Positions 19,190 through 27,694 of a stretch of 64,000 bases of DNA are shown one piece after another (position 1 is the first letter of the stretch; the number at the start of each line of letters is the position of its first letter). Source of the DNA: Chryseolinea sp. H1M3-3 (GTDB lineage Bacteria > Bacteroidota > Bacteroidia > Cytophagales > Cyclobacteriaceae); assembly GCF_029360725.1 (NCBI RefSeq), contig NZ_JARKMY010000014.1, positions 124,001-188,000 on the forward strand, written 5' to 3'. The position numbers and the translations under genes were made by a program. Below the pieces are notes generated by a model. The model worked only from the letters and a program-made list of their open reading frames with translations, was not told the origin of the DNA and did not search any database.

Positions 19190-19756
19190 ATGGCAATGGA
19201 ACGGAGAAATTTTCTTTTCGGGGCTTTGGCGTTATTTCCCTCAACAGCTTTTGGTATCATCAAAACTAAAATATTAAGAACAATAAAAGGGTTCAAGGTG
19301 AACGCGAATGAAGCAAGGTTTGGTGAACGCTATAAAATGAAAGGCGTCACATTAAACAACCTTGATATTAAAATCTCGGGTTCGGATACGGATGGTGACC
19401 TGGCTGTGTTAGAGCAAACAGGCCTTACTCCAAACGGAGGGCCGCCGTTGCACGTTCATCCTTTTCAAGATGAGTGGTTTTATGTTGTAGAGGGCGAGTA
19501 TCTATTTCAAGTTGGAGACGAAAAGCATACCGTGAAAACAGGTGATACGATCTTCCTTCCTAGAACTGTACCGCATGCCTTCATCCAGCGAACGGAAAAA
19601 GGGAAAATGATTGTTTCATATTTGCCTGCTGGAAAAATGGAAGCTTTTTTTAAAGCGACTGACAAATGGACTTCACCTCCTTCAAAAGAGGAAATCGCAA
19701 AAGTCTTTGAAGATCATGATATGAAAGTGGTTGGACCACCCTTAAAATCGCAATAA
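19190..19756 (+). CDS. Exported cupin-domain protein
   Basis: 188 residues from the ATG at 19190. A GTG at 19139 and an ATG at 19196 are alternatives. The N-terminus (ERRNFLFGALALFPSTAFG) is a short signal with a twin arginine, possibly Tat. The cupin core shows the metal-binding motif 1 GGPPLHVHPFQDEWFYVVEG and motif 2 GDTIFLPRTVPHAF. Together they supply the usual two or three His and one Glu ligands. Single-domain cupins of this kind bind small molecules or act as isomerases or dioxygenases. No specific activity is assigned. A TATTTTTG -7-like box at 19105-19112 lies upstream. Confidence 0.8.
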   Translation: MAMERRNFLFGALALFPSTAFGIIKTKILRTIKGFKVNANEARFGERYKMKGVTLNNLDIKISGSDTDGDLAVLEQTGLTPNGGPPLHVHPFQDEWFYVVEGEYLFQVGDEKHTVKTGDTIFLPRTVPHAFIQRTEKGKMIVSYLPAGKMEAFFKATDKWTSPPSKEEIAKVFEDHDMKVVGPPLKSQ

Positions 19757-19767
19757 ATTTTAAAGCT

Positions 19768-20094
19768 TTATGGTTGTTCAACTTTTTTTGAAGCTAATCC
19801 GATAGCGCCGTATAACGAAATTAAAATAACCATCAGGCCTCCTACAAAAAGTAGCATCGGAATTTGCAGTGCCTCCAGGAACATTGGGAAGGAAAATAAA
19901 TCCCTCTCAAATAAGTCGATCATTACACTGATGCCGATTAACACTGCCAAGCAAATCCATGCCAGTAATAATGCAACGGTGTATCTAAACGCCCCTTGCC
20001 ACCTTTTCCGAAATTCTGGTATCCGCCCTACACCAACAACAATGAGACACACCAATGCAATGCCAATGATCATTAGAAATACTACCAAGGTCAT
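19768..20094 (-). CDS. Small membrane protein of unknown function
   Basis: 108 residues. Three hydrophobic segments are visible at ~2-22, 40-60 and 78-100, separated by short charged loops (RIPEFRKRWQGAF, DLFERDLFSFPM). I do not recognise a family. It follows a TolQ/ExbB-like gene by 15 bases in the same direction, so the two probably form one transcript. It faces the convergent cupin gene, 12 bases away from its stop. Confidence 0.55.
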   Translation of the reverse strand: MTLVVFLMIIGIALVCLIVVGVGRIPEFRKRWQGAFRYTVALLLAWICLAVLIGISVMIDLFERDLFSFPMFLEALQIPMLLFVGGLMVILISLYGAIGLASKKVEQP

Positions 20095-20109
20095 AGGCTA
20101 GAATTTTAA

Positions 20110-20484
20110 TTAGATTTTTTTTACCCTTAACTTCAAAATAATATACGCCAGCATCGAAATAAAGAAAATAATTAAACCATATAGAATATTGATAAGCGCT
20201 ACTTTTAATCCACCCATAATAACCTGAAACGGAATAACTTGCTCGCTGCTTTCCAAAACATCAAACGCTATGAAAAGGCCAAACAATGTTCCGAATGTTC
20301 CAAAGGCCACTGCAAGTCCACTAATGTGTTTGATCGCTTCCAGCCATTTCGAGTCAATCAACTTTTTTTTCAATTTGCTAATCAAAATGTATCCAATGAT
20401 CGTCAGGTTACAAAGAAAAAGTAGTGTCAACGGGTGCATGTATTCAACGCCGCCTGAACGATAGGTATCTAATAGGTTTGACAT
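20110..20484 (-). CDS. MotA/TolQ/ExbB-like proton-channel family protein
   Basis: 124 residues from the ATG at 20484 (MSNLLDTYRSGGVEYMHPL). A longer in-frame reading back to 20733 would add ~83 residues of non-coding appearance and overlap the divergent LytS start, so it is rejected. Membrane segments lie near 20-38, 58-80 and 98-118. The segment ISGLAVAFGTFGTLFGLFIAFD and the later MGGLKVALINILYG resemble the MotA/TolQ/ExbB channel fold, in which such proteins conduct ions to drive a partner. No TolR/ExbD-like partner is next to it. The downstream 108-residue membrane protein may take that role or be unrelated. Confidence 0.65.
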   Translation of the reverse strand: MSNLLDTYRSGGVEYMHPLTLLFLCNLTIIGYILISKLKKKLIDSKWLEAIKHISGLAVAFGTFGTLFGLFIAFDVLESSEQVIPFQVIMGGLKVALINILYGLIIFFISMLAYIILKLRVKKI

Positions 20485-20702
20485 AAGATAAAGTTTAAGT
20501 TTATTTTTTATTTCAACAAGTTTATCAAGAACATTAAAGTAAAACCGGCTTATTAGATAAAGTGATGCTTTGGACCCCGCTCTTACCTGTGGCGTGCCGC
20601 ATATGGCGAAAGGGTTCAAAACAATGTTGAATGGGATACTTGGCGAAATGTCTGCACCAGATATTATTAGCTGCGCATTTTTTTCTTTAATATGTGATCG
20701 GT

Positions 20703-21743
20703 ATGGATCGGACCGCGACTTTGTTGAATTCATTTTTTACGAAACAGCGCTGGGTAGTTCACGTTTTTTTCTGGCTGATGATCCTTGCGTTTTATGTAAT
20801 ATTCTTCGGCCGGAAAAATGAGAATTATTCGATGACCTTTTTCTTTGTTGGCCTGCTCATGCCGATAACAATCGCAACAACTTATTTTGTCAACTATGTA
20901 CTCATTCCCCGATACCTGATGAAGGAGCGCTATATCATTTTCGGATTATACTTTATTTATACGTTGTTGGGATCTTTATTCCTGGAAACCGTTATCACCC
21001 TGATTACATTTATCGTTGTGGCGGAGGTGACCATCAAAAACATGAGTCCCGCCTCTTTCGATCTTGTGTTTATGTTAACATCGTTACTCATGGTAATTTT
21101 TTTTGCCAGCGGTATTAAAATGCTTTTGCGTTGGAAAAAATCAACTGAAGATTACCAGACGCTGATGCGTGAAAAAGTCGAGACAGAACTGAAGTTCTTA
21201 AAGACCCAGCTTAATCCTCACTTTTTATTTAACACGTTGAACAATTTATATTATCTGGCAACAATTAAATCGGATAAGGCGCCTCAAGCCATCCTCGCAT
21301 TAAGTGATGTACTGGATTATGTTCTTAAAGAAGGAAGATCGACGTTTGTGTTGCTTGACAGTGAATTAAAACATCTCCGTAATTATGTGGCGCTGGAGTT
21401 GCTTCGGTATGAAGACCGCGTTAATGTGAACATCTCTGTTACCGGAAATACGCGAGAACATGCTATTGGGCCAATGATACTAATTACGCTGATGGAAAAT
21501 GCGTTCAAGCATGGCGTAATGCCGACAGCAGGAAAATCATGGATAACGATGTCAATTTGTTGTGAGCCGGGCCACATTCATATCGAAATTCGCAATAGCT
21601 GCAAAGAGAGAGTAAATGGTCATGGCATTGGTTTGGAGAACTTGAAGAGTCAGCTTAATCATTTATACGATGACAGATATCAGCTCGATATTGTAAATGA
21701 AGATGAACGAGAGTTCGGGATCATCCTCATGATACGTCACTAA
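20703..21743 (+). CDS. LytS/YehU-type sensor histidine kinase
   Basis: 346 residues from the ATG at 20703. A GTG at 20694 is the other choice. Four membrane segments cover the first ~150 residues with no obvious ligand domain. The His_kinase region follows: LKTQLNPHFLFNTLNNLYYL carries the phospho-acceptor His173, and the ATPase domain has ITLMENAFKHGV (N-box) and GHGIGLENLKSQL (G-box). Such kinases phosphorylate a LytTR response regulator, and that gene starts 12 bases downstream. Together they form a two-component system that reads a membrane or envelope signal. Its targets could include the downstream PorT-like barrel, but this is not shown. Confidence 0.93.
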   Translation: MDRTATLLNSFFTKQRWVVHVFFWLMILAFYVIFFGRKNENYSMTFFFVGLLMPITIATTYFVNYVLIPRYLMKERYIIFGLYFIYTLLGSLFLETVITLITFIVVAEVTIKNMSPASFDLVFMLTSLLMVIFFASGIKMLLRWKKSTEDYQTLMREKVETELKFLKTQLNPHFLFNTLNNLYYLATIKSDKAPQAILALSDVLDYVLKEGRSTFVLLDSELKHLRNYVALELLRYEDRVNVNISVTGNTREHAIGPMILITLMENAFKHGVMPTAGKSWITMSICCEPGHIHIEIRNSCKERVNGHGIGLENLKSQLNHLYDDRYQLDIVNEDEREFGIILMIRH

Positions 21744-21755
21744 ACAGCCTCAAGA

Positions 21756-22463
21756 ATGAAATTCAAATATCTGGTTGTAGATGATGAACCATTGGCGCGC
21801 AAATTGATTGCAACGCATGCTTCCAAAATTGAAGGGCTAGAATTAGTTTGCGAATGTGCTAGCGCCATCGAAGCAAGCAATGTACTTCGAAGTAAACCGG
21901 TTGATCTCATTTTCCTGGACATTCAAATGCCGGAGATCGATGGACTGAAATTTATTAGTACCTTAAAAAATCCTCCGAGTATAATTGTCACCACGGCATT
22001 TCGGGATTTTGGTCCGGAAGCTTTTGATCTTGACGTCATCGATTATTTGTTGAAACCAATTTCTTTTGAACGGCTATTAAAAGCAGCAAACAAGTTTTTT
22101 GAAAGAAAAACGGCAGCCTCTTCAAAAGTTCTTGAGTCTGTGGAAGAACCCGCCTTTATTTATCTGCGTGCGGACAGAAAGATGCACAAAATTGCCACCA
22201 GCGACATATTGTACATTGAAAGTTTAGACGAGTATGTAAAAGTTTACTTGCGTAACAGGATGCTCATTACCAGGGAGGGAATCAGTATTCTCGAAACAAA
22301 ACTTCCTGCCGAACAATTTGTAAGGATCCACCGTTCATTTCTCATTGCGGCTAAGGCCATTTCAACCATTGCCTCAGATGGTGTGGAGGTTGGTGGAAAG
22401 ATTCTTCCCTTTGGACGCGCTTACAAGCAAAGTGCATTGGCAGCGCTAAAGGTTAAAATTTAA
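21756..22463 (+). CDS. LytTR-family response regulator
   Basis: 235 residues. Receiver domain 1-115 with the acidic pair DDE at 9-11, the phospho-acceptor Asp55 in LIFLDIQMPEIDG, Thr at VTTAF and Lys at LLKPISF. The LytTR DNA-binding domain occupies ~130-230 (ILYIESLDEYVKVYLR, RIHRSFLIAAKAIS). It is the partner of the LytS-type kinase just upstream. LytTR regulators bind direct repeats of short AC-rich sites. I did not identify such sites in the flanking non-coding sequence. Confidence 0.95.
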   Translation: MKFKYLVVDDEPLARKLIATHASKIEGLELVCECASAIEASNVLRSKPVDLIFLDIQMPEIDGLKFISTLKNPPSIIVTTAFRDFGPEAFDLDVIDYLLKPISFERLLKAANKFFERKTAASSKVLESVEEPAFIYLRADRKMHKIATSDILYIESLDEYVKVYLRNRMLITREGISILETKLPAEQFVRIHRSFLIAAKAISTIASDGVEVGGKILPFGRAYKQSALAALKVKI

Positions 22464-22566
22464 ATTGAGTTCCTGTTTATTCTCAAGCCAGTTTCCGTAT
22501 TCGCATTTTAAAATTAACTTCAGGTAGCGCTTTGATCTAAAAAAGGAGCAACCTAAGTTGAGAATT

Positions 22567-23262
22567 ATGAAAGCCCTCTGCCTCACAATCATTTTGGCAT
22601 TAAGTTGTCTTGTCACCCGGTCCCAAATTCTTTATCCGCGCATTGGCGCTACTGCATCTGTCAACACCTACAATCCCACGCCTTACGATATAAAGCCGCG
22701 TGTCGGGTTTTTGATCGGTGTCGGCTATCAGCTTAAGCTGACGAATACGGTATCGGCACGGGCTGAATTGAATTATGTGCGCAACGCATACGAAGCCAAA
22801 TACGCAGTTGATATTTATATTCCTGATGGCATGGATACATATGAATTACATGAGTCGGCATCCAACCGGTATAATGTTTCATACCTTGAAGTACCGGTTC
22901 TATTAAAAATAAAATTGCTGCACAAGGATTTTTTTGTAACCGGCGGCCCATCAGTAGCCTTAGGGTTAGGGGGATCGCATCGATATAACTTTAGCCGCAC
23001 GTCCAGCTACCTGGATCCTATACAGGAAGCTGGGTCAGGCAAAATAAAGTTTGATGGGGGCCTCGCTTCAAATAAAGGGGACATACATTACGATAGCCAG
23101 TGGGACGTTGGTTTCCAGGCCGGCATTGGAGCCCTTTTATTTAAGAAATTGCAGGTTGAATGCAGACAAAGTTTTGGCACCATCAATCTTTACAAAAACA
23201 TTGACTCCAAAAATCGATATCTCCAGGTTTCGTTCTCCATCCCGATTCCCCTTGGAGATTAA
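22567..23262 (+). CDS. PorT-like outer-membrane beta-barrel protein
   Basis: 231 residues from the ATG at 22567, with a TTG nine bases upstream as the alternative. A signal peptide covers residues 1-20 (ALCLTIILALSCLVTRSQ). The rest alternates polar and apolar residues with many aromatic ends, as in an 8-stranded outer-membrane barrel (KPRVGFLIGVGYQLKL, YNVSYLEVPVLLKIKLLHKDFFVTGGPSVALG, WDVGFQAGIGALL). This matches the PorT/OmpA-like barrel group of Bacteroidota. The exact role is unknown. It lies 104 bases after the LytTR regulator and could be under its control. Confidence 0.85.
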   Translation: MKALCLTIILALSCLVTRSQILYPRIGATASVNTYNPTPYDIKPRVGFLIGVGYQLKLTNTVSARAELNYVRNAYEAKYAVDIYIPDGMDTYELHESASNRYNVSYLEVPVLLKIKLLHKDFFVTGGPSVALGLGGSHRYNFSRTSSYLDPIQEAGSGKIKFDGGLASNKGDIHYDSQWDVGFQAGIGALLFKKLQVECRQSFGTINLYKNIDSKNRYLQVSFSIPIPLGD

Positions 23263-23273
23263 CAGAGGTAAAA

Positions 23274-23897
23274 ATGCTGGGTGTGTTGGCACAGACGTTC
23301 AAAAGTTTGATCGAGAAATATGCGGGTCCTGATGCGTCTGAACAATGCTGGCTTGAACTATCGTCTGCTTATTCAGAACCGAGCCGTCATTATCATACAC
23401 TCACGCATCTGTATCATTTGCTCGCACAACTTTTACCTGCAAAACAGGAAATAAAAAATTTTGACGCAGTGCTTTTTGCCTTGTACTACCATGATTTTAT
23501 TTACAACGTTTCCGCGAAAGACAACGAAGAAAAAAGCGCTGAGTCCGCATCGAGTATACTGAACGAATTGCATGTGCCTAGGGCCACCATCGACAGTTGC
23601 CTGCAGCATATCCTCGCCACGAAAATTCATGCCCTAAGTGAAAGCCATGACACCAATCTTTTTACCGATTCGGATCTCGCCATCCTTGGTCACGAGTGGA
23701 ATAGCTATCGTACATATTGCGAGCAGGTCAGACAAGAGTATGCCATCTATCCCGACACCCTCTATAAACCGGGGCGAAGAAAAGTACTCGAACACCTTCT
23801 TGCCATGAAAAGCATTTTTAAAACCGACCGTTTCATTAAACAATTTGAAAATCAGGCCCGGCTGAACCTCGCGCGGGAAATCAATGACTTACTTTAA
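23274..23897 (+). CDS. HD-superfamily metal-dependent hydrolase
   Basis: 207 residues. It shows the family's early RHYHTLTHLYHLL motif, the metal-binding LYYHDFIYN (HD motif) and DNEEKSAESAS. These match the COG4339-type predicted HD phosphohydrolases that are sometimes misnamed NMDA receptor subunit. Such proteins are about 200 residues, as here. The substrate, possibly a nucleotide or phosphoester, is not known. It starts 11 bases after the barrel gene, and the two may share a transcript. Confidence 0.8.
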   Translation: MLGVLAQTFKSLIEKYAGPDASEQCWLELSSAYSEPSRHYHTLTHLYHLLAQLLPAKQEIKNFDAVLFALYYHDFIYNVSAKDNEEKSAESASSILNELHVPRATIDSCLQHILATKIHALSESHDTNLFTDSDLAILGHEWNSYRTYCEQVRQEYAIYPDTLYKPGRRKVLEHLLAMKSIFKTDRFIKQFENQARLNLAREINDLL

Positions 23898-24159
23898 GCG
23901 TTTACCGGCTTTAGCAAAGCTTTAAAGTGATTTAAATTTGAGCTCATCCATGCAACCTTTCCAAAGCTCTCGCAGTCTCTAATAAAATTGGTAACCAGAA
24001 ATTCTTGTTCGGATTCGTGCATTATTGGTATAAATACGAACACTGTTGTGACCGGATAGGGCATTGAAATGGAATAAAGCCGTTATCAGGTCATGGCACA
24101 AGGATTGGGTGCCGAGATTATTGTTCATCAGTTATTCAAACCTCAACACACTTAATCTA

Positions 24160-25191
24160 ATGAAAAAAGCTTTTAATTTTGTTTTCCTTGTTGCCTTTAT
24201 CACGTTGGTGATAAACACTCAAGCCCAGGATCGCGAACCTTATATCACAAAATCATTTTCAAATGAGTCGATTAAAGAACTCTATGCGCGTACTTCCGGA
24301 GGCAGTATTACAGTAGAAGGTGGTAACGAACAGGCACGCGTTGAAGTATTCATCAAGGGTAACAATGGAAAAACGCTTAGCAAAGATGAAATCAAAGAGC
24401 GCCTTGATGAAGACTATAAATTAACAATTGGTGTTGAGGGCAATGAGCTGAAACTGATTGCCGAACCTAAGGATAAGTTCTTTAACTGGCGTCACGCGTT
24501 GAGTATCTCTTTTAAAGTTTATGTGCCTCAAACTATCTCGACTGACTTGAGTACCAGCGGCGGAAGCATAGACATGCGTAATTTATCAGGCACCCAGAGT
24601 TTTTCAACCAGTGGTGGCAGTCTAACACTTGACAAGTTGAGCGGCAAGATCAAAGGCAGGACTTCCGGAGGAAGTATTCATGTTAGCAATGCAAAAGACA
24701 TGATAGACCTGGCGACTAGTGGCGGAAGCATCGAAGCCGAAAATTGCAATGGAAAACTTTCACTTTCAACGTCAGGCGGGTCGATTAGCCTGCATAATTT
24801 AAAAGGCACAGTAAAAGCAAATACCAGCGGTGGCCCTATACGCGGCGGTGACATTACCGGAGAGCTAACTGCACACACATCGGGTGGCAGCGTTGACCTC
24901 CGTGATCTTGAGTGCAGTGTAGATGCATCAACAAGCGGCGGTAATATGGAAATTGAAATCGACAAGCTGGAAGAATATGTTACCATTAGCAACTCCGGCG
25001 GAAACATTCACGTAACCATGCCCGGCAATAAAGGCGTAAACCTCAATCTTCGAGGTGACCGGATAAATTTGGAAAACATGAATAATTTCAATGGAGATAA
25101 GGAAGACCATAAAGTGGAAGGAAAAATAAACGGGGGCGGTATACCTGTAAATATCCAAACCAGTGGCAGAGTTACAGTTGCCTTGAATTAA
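24160..25191 (+). CDS. Secreted DUF4097-type beta-helix protein with repeated SGG turns
   Basis: 343 residues from the ATG at 24160. An upstream in-frame ATG at 24064 lacks a sensible signal context. The signal peptide ends near residue 22 (VINTQAQ). The body is a right-handed beta-helix-type fold with ten turns marked by Ser-Gly-Gly-x spaced about 20 residues apart: TSGGS seven times, then TSGGP, TSGGN and NSGGN, through ~130-300 with one copy near 45. This corresponds to the DUF4097 adhesin-like group, possibly surface-exposed. It is not linked to neighbours in an operon and ends in a strong terminator. Confidence 0.8.
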   Translation: MKKAFNFVFLVAFITLVINTQAQDREPYITKSFSNESIKELYARTSGGSITVEGGNEQARVEVFIKGNNGKTLSKDEIKERLDEDYKLTIGVEGNELKLIAEPKDKFFNWRHALSISFKVYVPQTISTDLSTSGGSIDMRNLSGTQSFSTSGGSLTLDKLSGKIKGRTSGGSIHVSNAKDMIDLATSGGSIEAENCNGKLSLSTSGGSISLHNLKGTVKANTSGGPIRGGDITGELTAHTSGGSVDLRDLECSVDASTSGGNMEIEIDKLEEYVTISNSGGNIHVTMPGNKGVNLNLRGDRINLENMNNFNGDKEDHKVEGKINGGGIPVNIQTSGRVTVALN

Positions 25192-25219
25192 GACAATCAA
25201 TCCTTACTAATATCTTATA

Positions 25220-25260
25220 AAAGGCGCACAGGATTTTAATCCGTGCGCCTTTGCCTTTTG
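25220..25260 (+). terminator. Intrinsic terminator after the DUF4097 gene
   Basis: AAAGGCGCAC (25220-25229) pairs perfectly with GTGCGCCTTT (25243-25252), with an inner GGAT/ATCC pairing in the 13-base loop. It starts 28 bases after the stop codon at 25191, and TTTGCCTTTT follows as a T-rich tail. It ends rightward transcription before the VOC gene. Confidence 0.85.
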
Positions 25261-25306
25261 CGGAACCTTAATAATTGCATAAATTGATTTCATATCAACC
25301 TGCACT

Positions 25307-25726
25307 ATGCAACCAGTGGAACTTCCCATCACTTCATTACAACATATTGGGATTCCGGTCACCAATTTAGAAAAGTCAAAGGCATTTTACGAAAAGCTTG
25401 GCTTTACCAATGTGATGGAATCTACATTCGAATTTAATGACAGTCAAGGTACTTGTGTGATGATGAAGCTAGGCGGTATACTGATGGAGTTATACCAAAT
25501 GCCTTCCTCCGAATTAGGAAAAATAAAAAATCGTAACGATGGGCACATCGATCATATCGCCTTTGACGTCACTGATATCGATAAAACATTTCTGACGCTC
25601 AAAACTGCTGGCTTCATCGTGTTGGAGGACCAACCAATTTTTTTAAACTTCTGGAAAAATGGATGCAAGTTCTTTAACATCGTTGGTCCGGATGGTGAAA
25701 GATTGGAATTTAATCAGATACTTTAG
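25307..25726 (+). CDS. VOC-family protein
   Basis: 139 residues with two VOC modules: LQHIGIPVTNLEKSKAFYEKLGF and HIDHIAFDVTDIDKTFLTLK. The last segment FFNIVGPDGERLEFNQIL carries the usual Glu metal ligand (E in RLEFNQ), and His residues are available in QHIG and HIDHIAF. This fits the glyoxalase-like group. The reaction is not known. It is monocistronic, lying between the terminator at 25220 and the apiosidase-like gene. Confidence 0.85.
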   Translation: MQPVELPITSLQHIGIPVTNLEKSKAFYEKLGFTNVMESTFEFNDSQGTCVMMKLGGILMELYQMPSSELGKIKNRNDGHIDHIAFDVTDIDKTFLTLKTAGFIVLEDQPIFLNFWKNGCKFFNIVGPDGERLEFNQIL

Positions 25727-25797
25727 TTGTAGCAACGTGACAAATTAAAAATGTCCGCTGTGACGTTTCTTTGAACAACATACACAAAATAAGCACC

Positions 25798-27270
25798 ATG
25801 CGTTTTGTAAACATTTGTATTCTTTGTTTCATCTTTTCAAACCTATCTGCGCAGCACATCTTTCATGGCCCTTTAAAAAAAAATAATACAAATCCACGCT
25901 ACTTCACTGATAACCGAGGTAAGGCAATTTATCTGACAGGTTCTCATACCTGGGAAAACTTGCAGGACATGACATCGGCCTCTGAGCCGGTATTCGACTA
26001 CAAATCCTACCTCGACATGATGGAAAAAAATAATCATAATTTCATGAGGATGTGGGCATGGGAACAAGCACAAATGGCACCCTGGAGCTCGGAAGTTATT
26101 GTTGTAAATCCGTTACCTTTTGCTCGCACCGGACCAGGCCTTGCAAATGACCAGCTGCCAAAATTTAACCTTACAAAGTATAATCCTGAATATTTTGATC
26201 GCCTTCGTCAACGGATTATTGACGCAGGTAAAAGAGGTATCTATGTTTCCATCATGCTGTTTCAAGGATGGAGCCAGGATCGAATTGATTCAAAAGTTGG
26301 CAATCCCTTCCCCTACCAGCCATACAACGTAGCGAATAACATCAATAAGATCGGCGCCCCGGAAACGCCGGAGGATTATGATGACAGACCAAGCCTTCAT
26401 AGCATGTTAATACCCGCAAAGCTTTTGCTGATTCAGAAAGCATACGTTAAAAAAGTGATCTTAACCGTAAATGATTTGGATAATGTTCTGTATGAAATCA
26501 TCAATGAAGGCGGTGCAACGGAGTGGCAATATCACATGATAAACTTCATCAAAGAAACTGAGGCTACGATGCCGAAACAACATCCGGTGGGAATGACACA
26601 TCGCGGTGATAAAAAAATGACGAATCAAATTTTATTTGATAGCCCAGCAGACTGGATATCACCTAACTATACGCCTTATCCTTGGAAATTGGCGGACTCG
26701 ATACGAATCACGTCGTTCAAGGAAGATCCGCCGGAAGCCGATGGGACGAAGGTGGTAATCAATGATACTGATCATTTATGGGGGCACGGGGGAAACCATA
26801 AGTGGATATGGAAGAGTTTTTTGAGAGGGCTAAATCCAATTTTTATGGATCCATGGGAACCACTGCCGGGAAAAAAAAATGATGATAAGGCAGAGGGTTG
26901 GTTATACAATAGCGATGGGATTTCGAAAGATGATAGAAATTATCCGGATTGGGATTTGATCCGTCGGCACATGGGCTATACGTTGGATTTCGCCGATCGA
27001 TTAAATCTGGACAGAATGATTCCCCATAGTGAACTTTCTTCTACAACGTACTGCCTGGCTGACGTTGGGCAGGAATATTTAATCTATTTCCCTGATGGTG
27101 GAGAAGCTAAAATCAATTTACAAAATGGTGAAGGAAAATATAAAGCGACGTGGTTTATACCGTTGATTAATAAAACGATAGTAGCACCAAAACAAATCAC
27201 GGGTGGCGCAATCGTTCAAATGGAGTCGCCTACTTCATTGGACGCCGTTCTTCATCTAATAAGAAATTGA
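25798..27270 (+). CDS. Secreted apiosidase-like (DUF4038-type) glycosidase
   Basis: 490 residues from the ATG at 25798. An in-frame TTG at 25771 would add nine residues. The signal peptide ends near residue 20 (SNLSAQ). The N-terminal block PRYFTDNRGKAIYLTGSHTWENLQDM and the following FMRMWAWEQAQMAPW are hallmark segments of the apiosidase-like DUF4038 family, related to cellulase-type TIM barrels. The segment LYEIINEGGATEW holds a plausible acid/base glutamate after Asn (N-E). Members hydrolyse plant-derived glycosides. The exact bond is not clear. The C-terminal ~80 residues form a small beta-sandwich domain. Confidence 0.7.
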   Translation: MRFVNICILCFIFSNLSAQHIFHGPLKKNNTNPRYFTDNRGKAIYLTGSHTWENLQDMTSASEPVFDYKSYLDMMEKNNHNFMRMWAWEQAQMAPWSSEVIVVNPLPFARTGPGLANDQLPKFNLTKYNPEYFDRLRQRIIDAGKRGIYVSIMLFQGWSQDRIDSKVGNPFPYQPYNVANNINKIGAPETPEDYDDRPSLHSMLIPAKLLLIQKAYVKKVILTVNDLDNVLYEIINEGGATEWQYHMINFIKETEATMPKQHPVGMTHRGDKKMTNQILFDSPADWISPNYTPYPWKLADSIRITSFKEDPPEADGTKVVINDTDHLWGHGGNHKWIWKSFLRGLNPIFMDPWEPLPGKKNDDKAEGWLYNSDGISKDDRNYPDWDLIRRHMGYTLDFADRLNLDRMIPHSELSSTTYCLADVGQEYLIYFPDGGEAKINLQNGEGKYKATWFIPLINKTIVAPKQITGGAIVQMESPTSLDAVLHLIRN

Positions 27271-27421
27271 CCTAAGCGTGAAAAAAAATTCGTATTCACA
27301 TTCTTCATTATGGAAATTTAGCTGTGGATAAACATCTACAGCCCTATCTGAAATCAATTGATGCGCTTCATTATCCCCATTATTCTCCATGGAATAATTT
27401 TTGCAATAATTTTTTGAAACG

Positions 27422-27631
27422 ATGATTATGAATGAGGATATAAAAGATCGTGATGAAGAAGTGGATAGGATCCACATGGATGAAGGATATGAAGTGCAGG
27501 CGTGGTGCGAGTTGTTTGAAATTAGTATCGTAGATTTAAAACATGCCATAGAAGCGGTGGGCCCGAGTGCCGTTAAAGTGAAATATTATTTAGAGGAAAA
27601 TAATATCCGACGAAGCGAGCATTTAAGATGA
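27422..27631 (+). CDS. DUF3606 small protein
   Basis: 69 residues: MIMNEDIKDRDEEVDRIHMDEGY, followed by EVQAWCELFEISIVDLKHAIEAVGPSAVKVKYYL. This is the DUF3606 pattern of about 60 residues found in many soil bacteria and Bacteroidota. Its function is unknown, though members are often near stress-related genes. The ATG at 27422 or that at 27428 may be used. It lies 63 bases before the CheB-like gene in the same direction. Confidence 0.75.
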   Translation: MIMNEDIKDRDEEVDRIHMDEGYEVQAWCELFEISIVDLKHAIEAVGPSAVKVKYYLEENNIRRSEHLR

Positions 27632-27694
27632 CCAATGGGCGTAAACTTATTAACTATTTTAACTGTTGTAAAACGTAAGACTTCCGAATAAATC

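Noticed and set aside
20485-20733. Longer N-terminus for the TolQ-like gene
   Set aside because: The added 83 residues look like translated intergenic DNA and would overlap the LytS start on the other strand.
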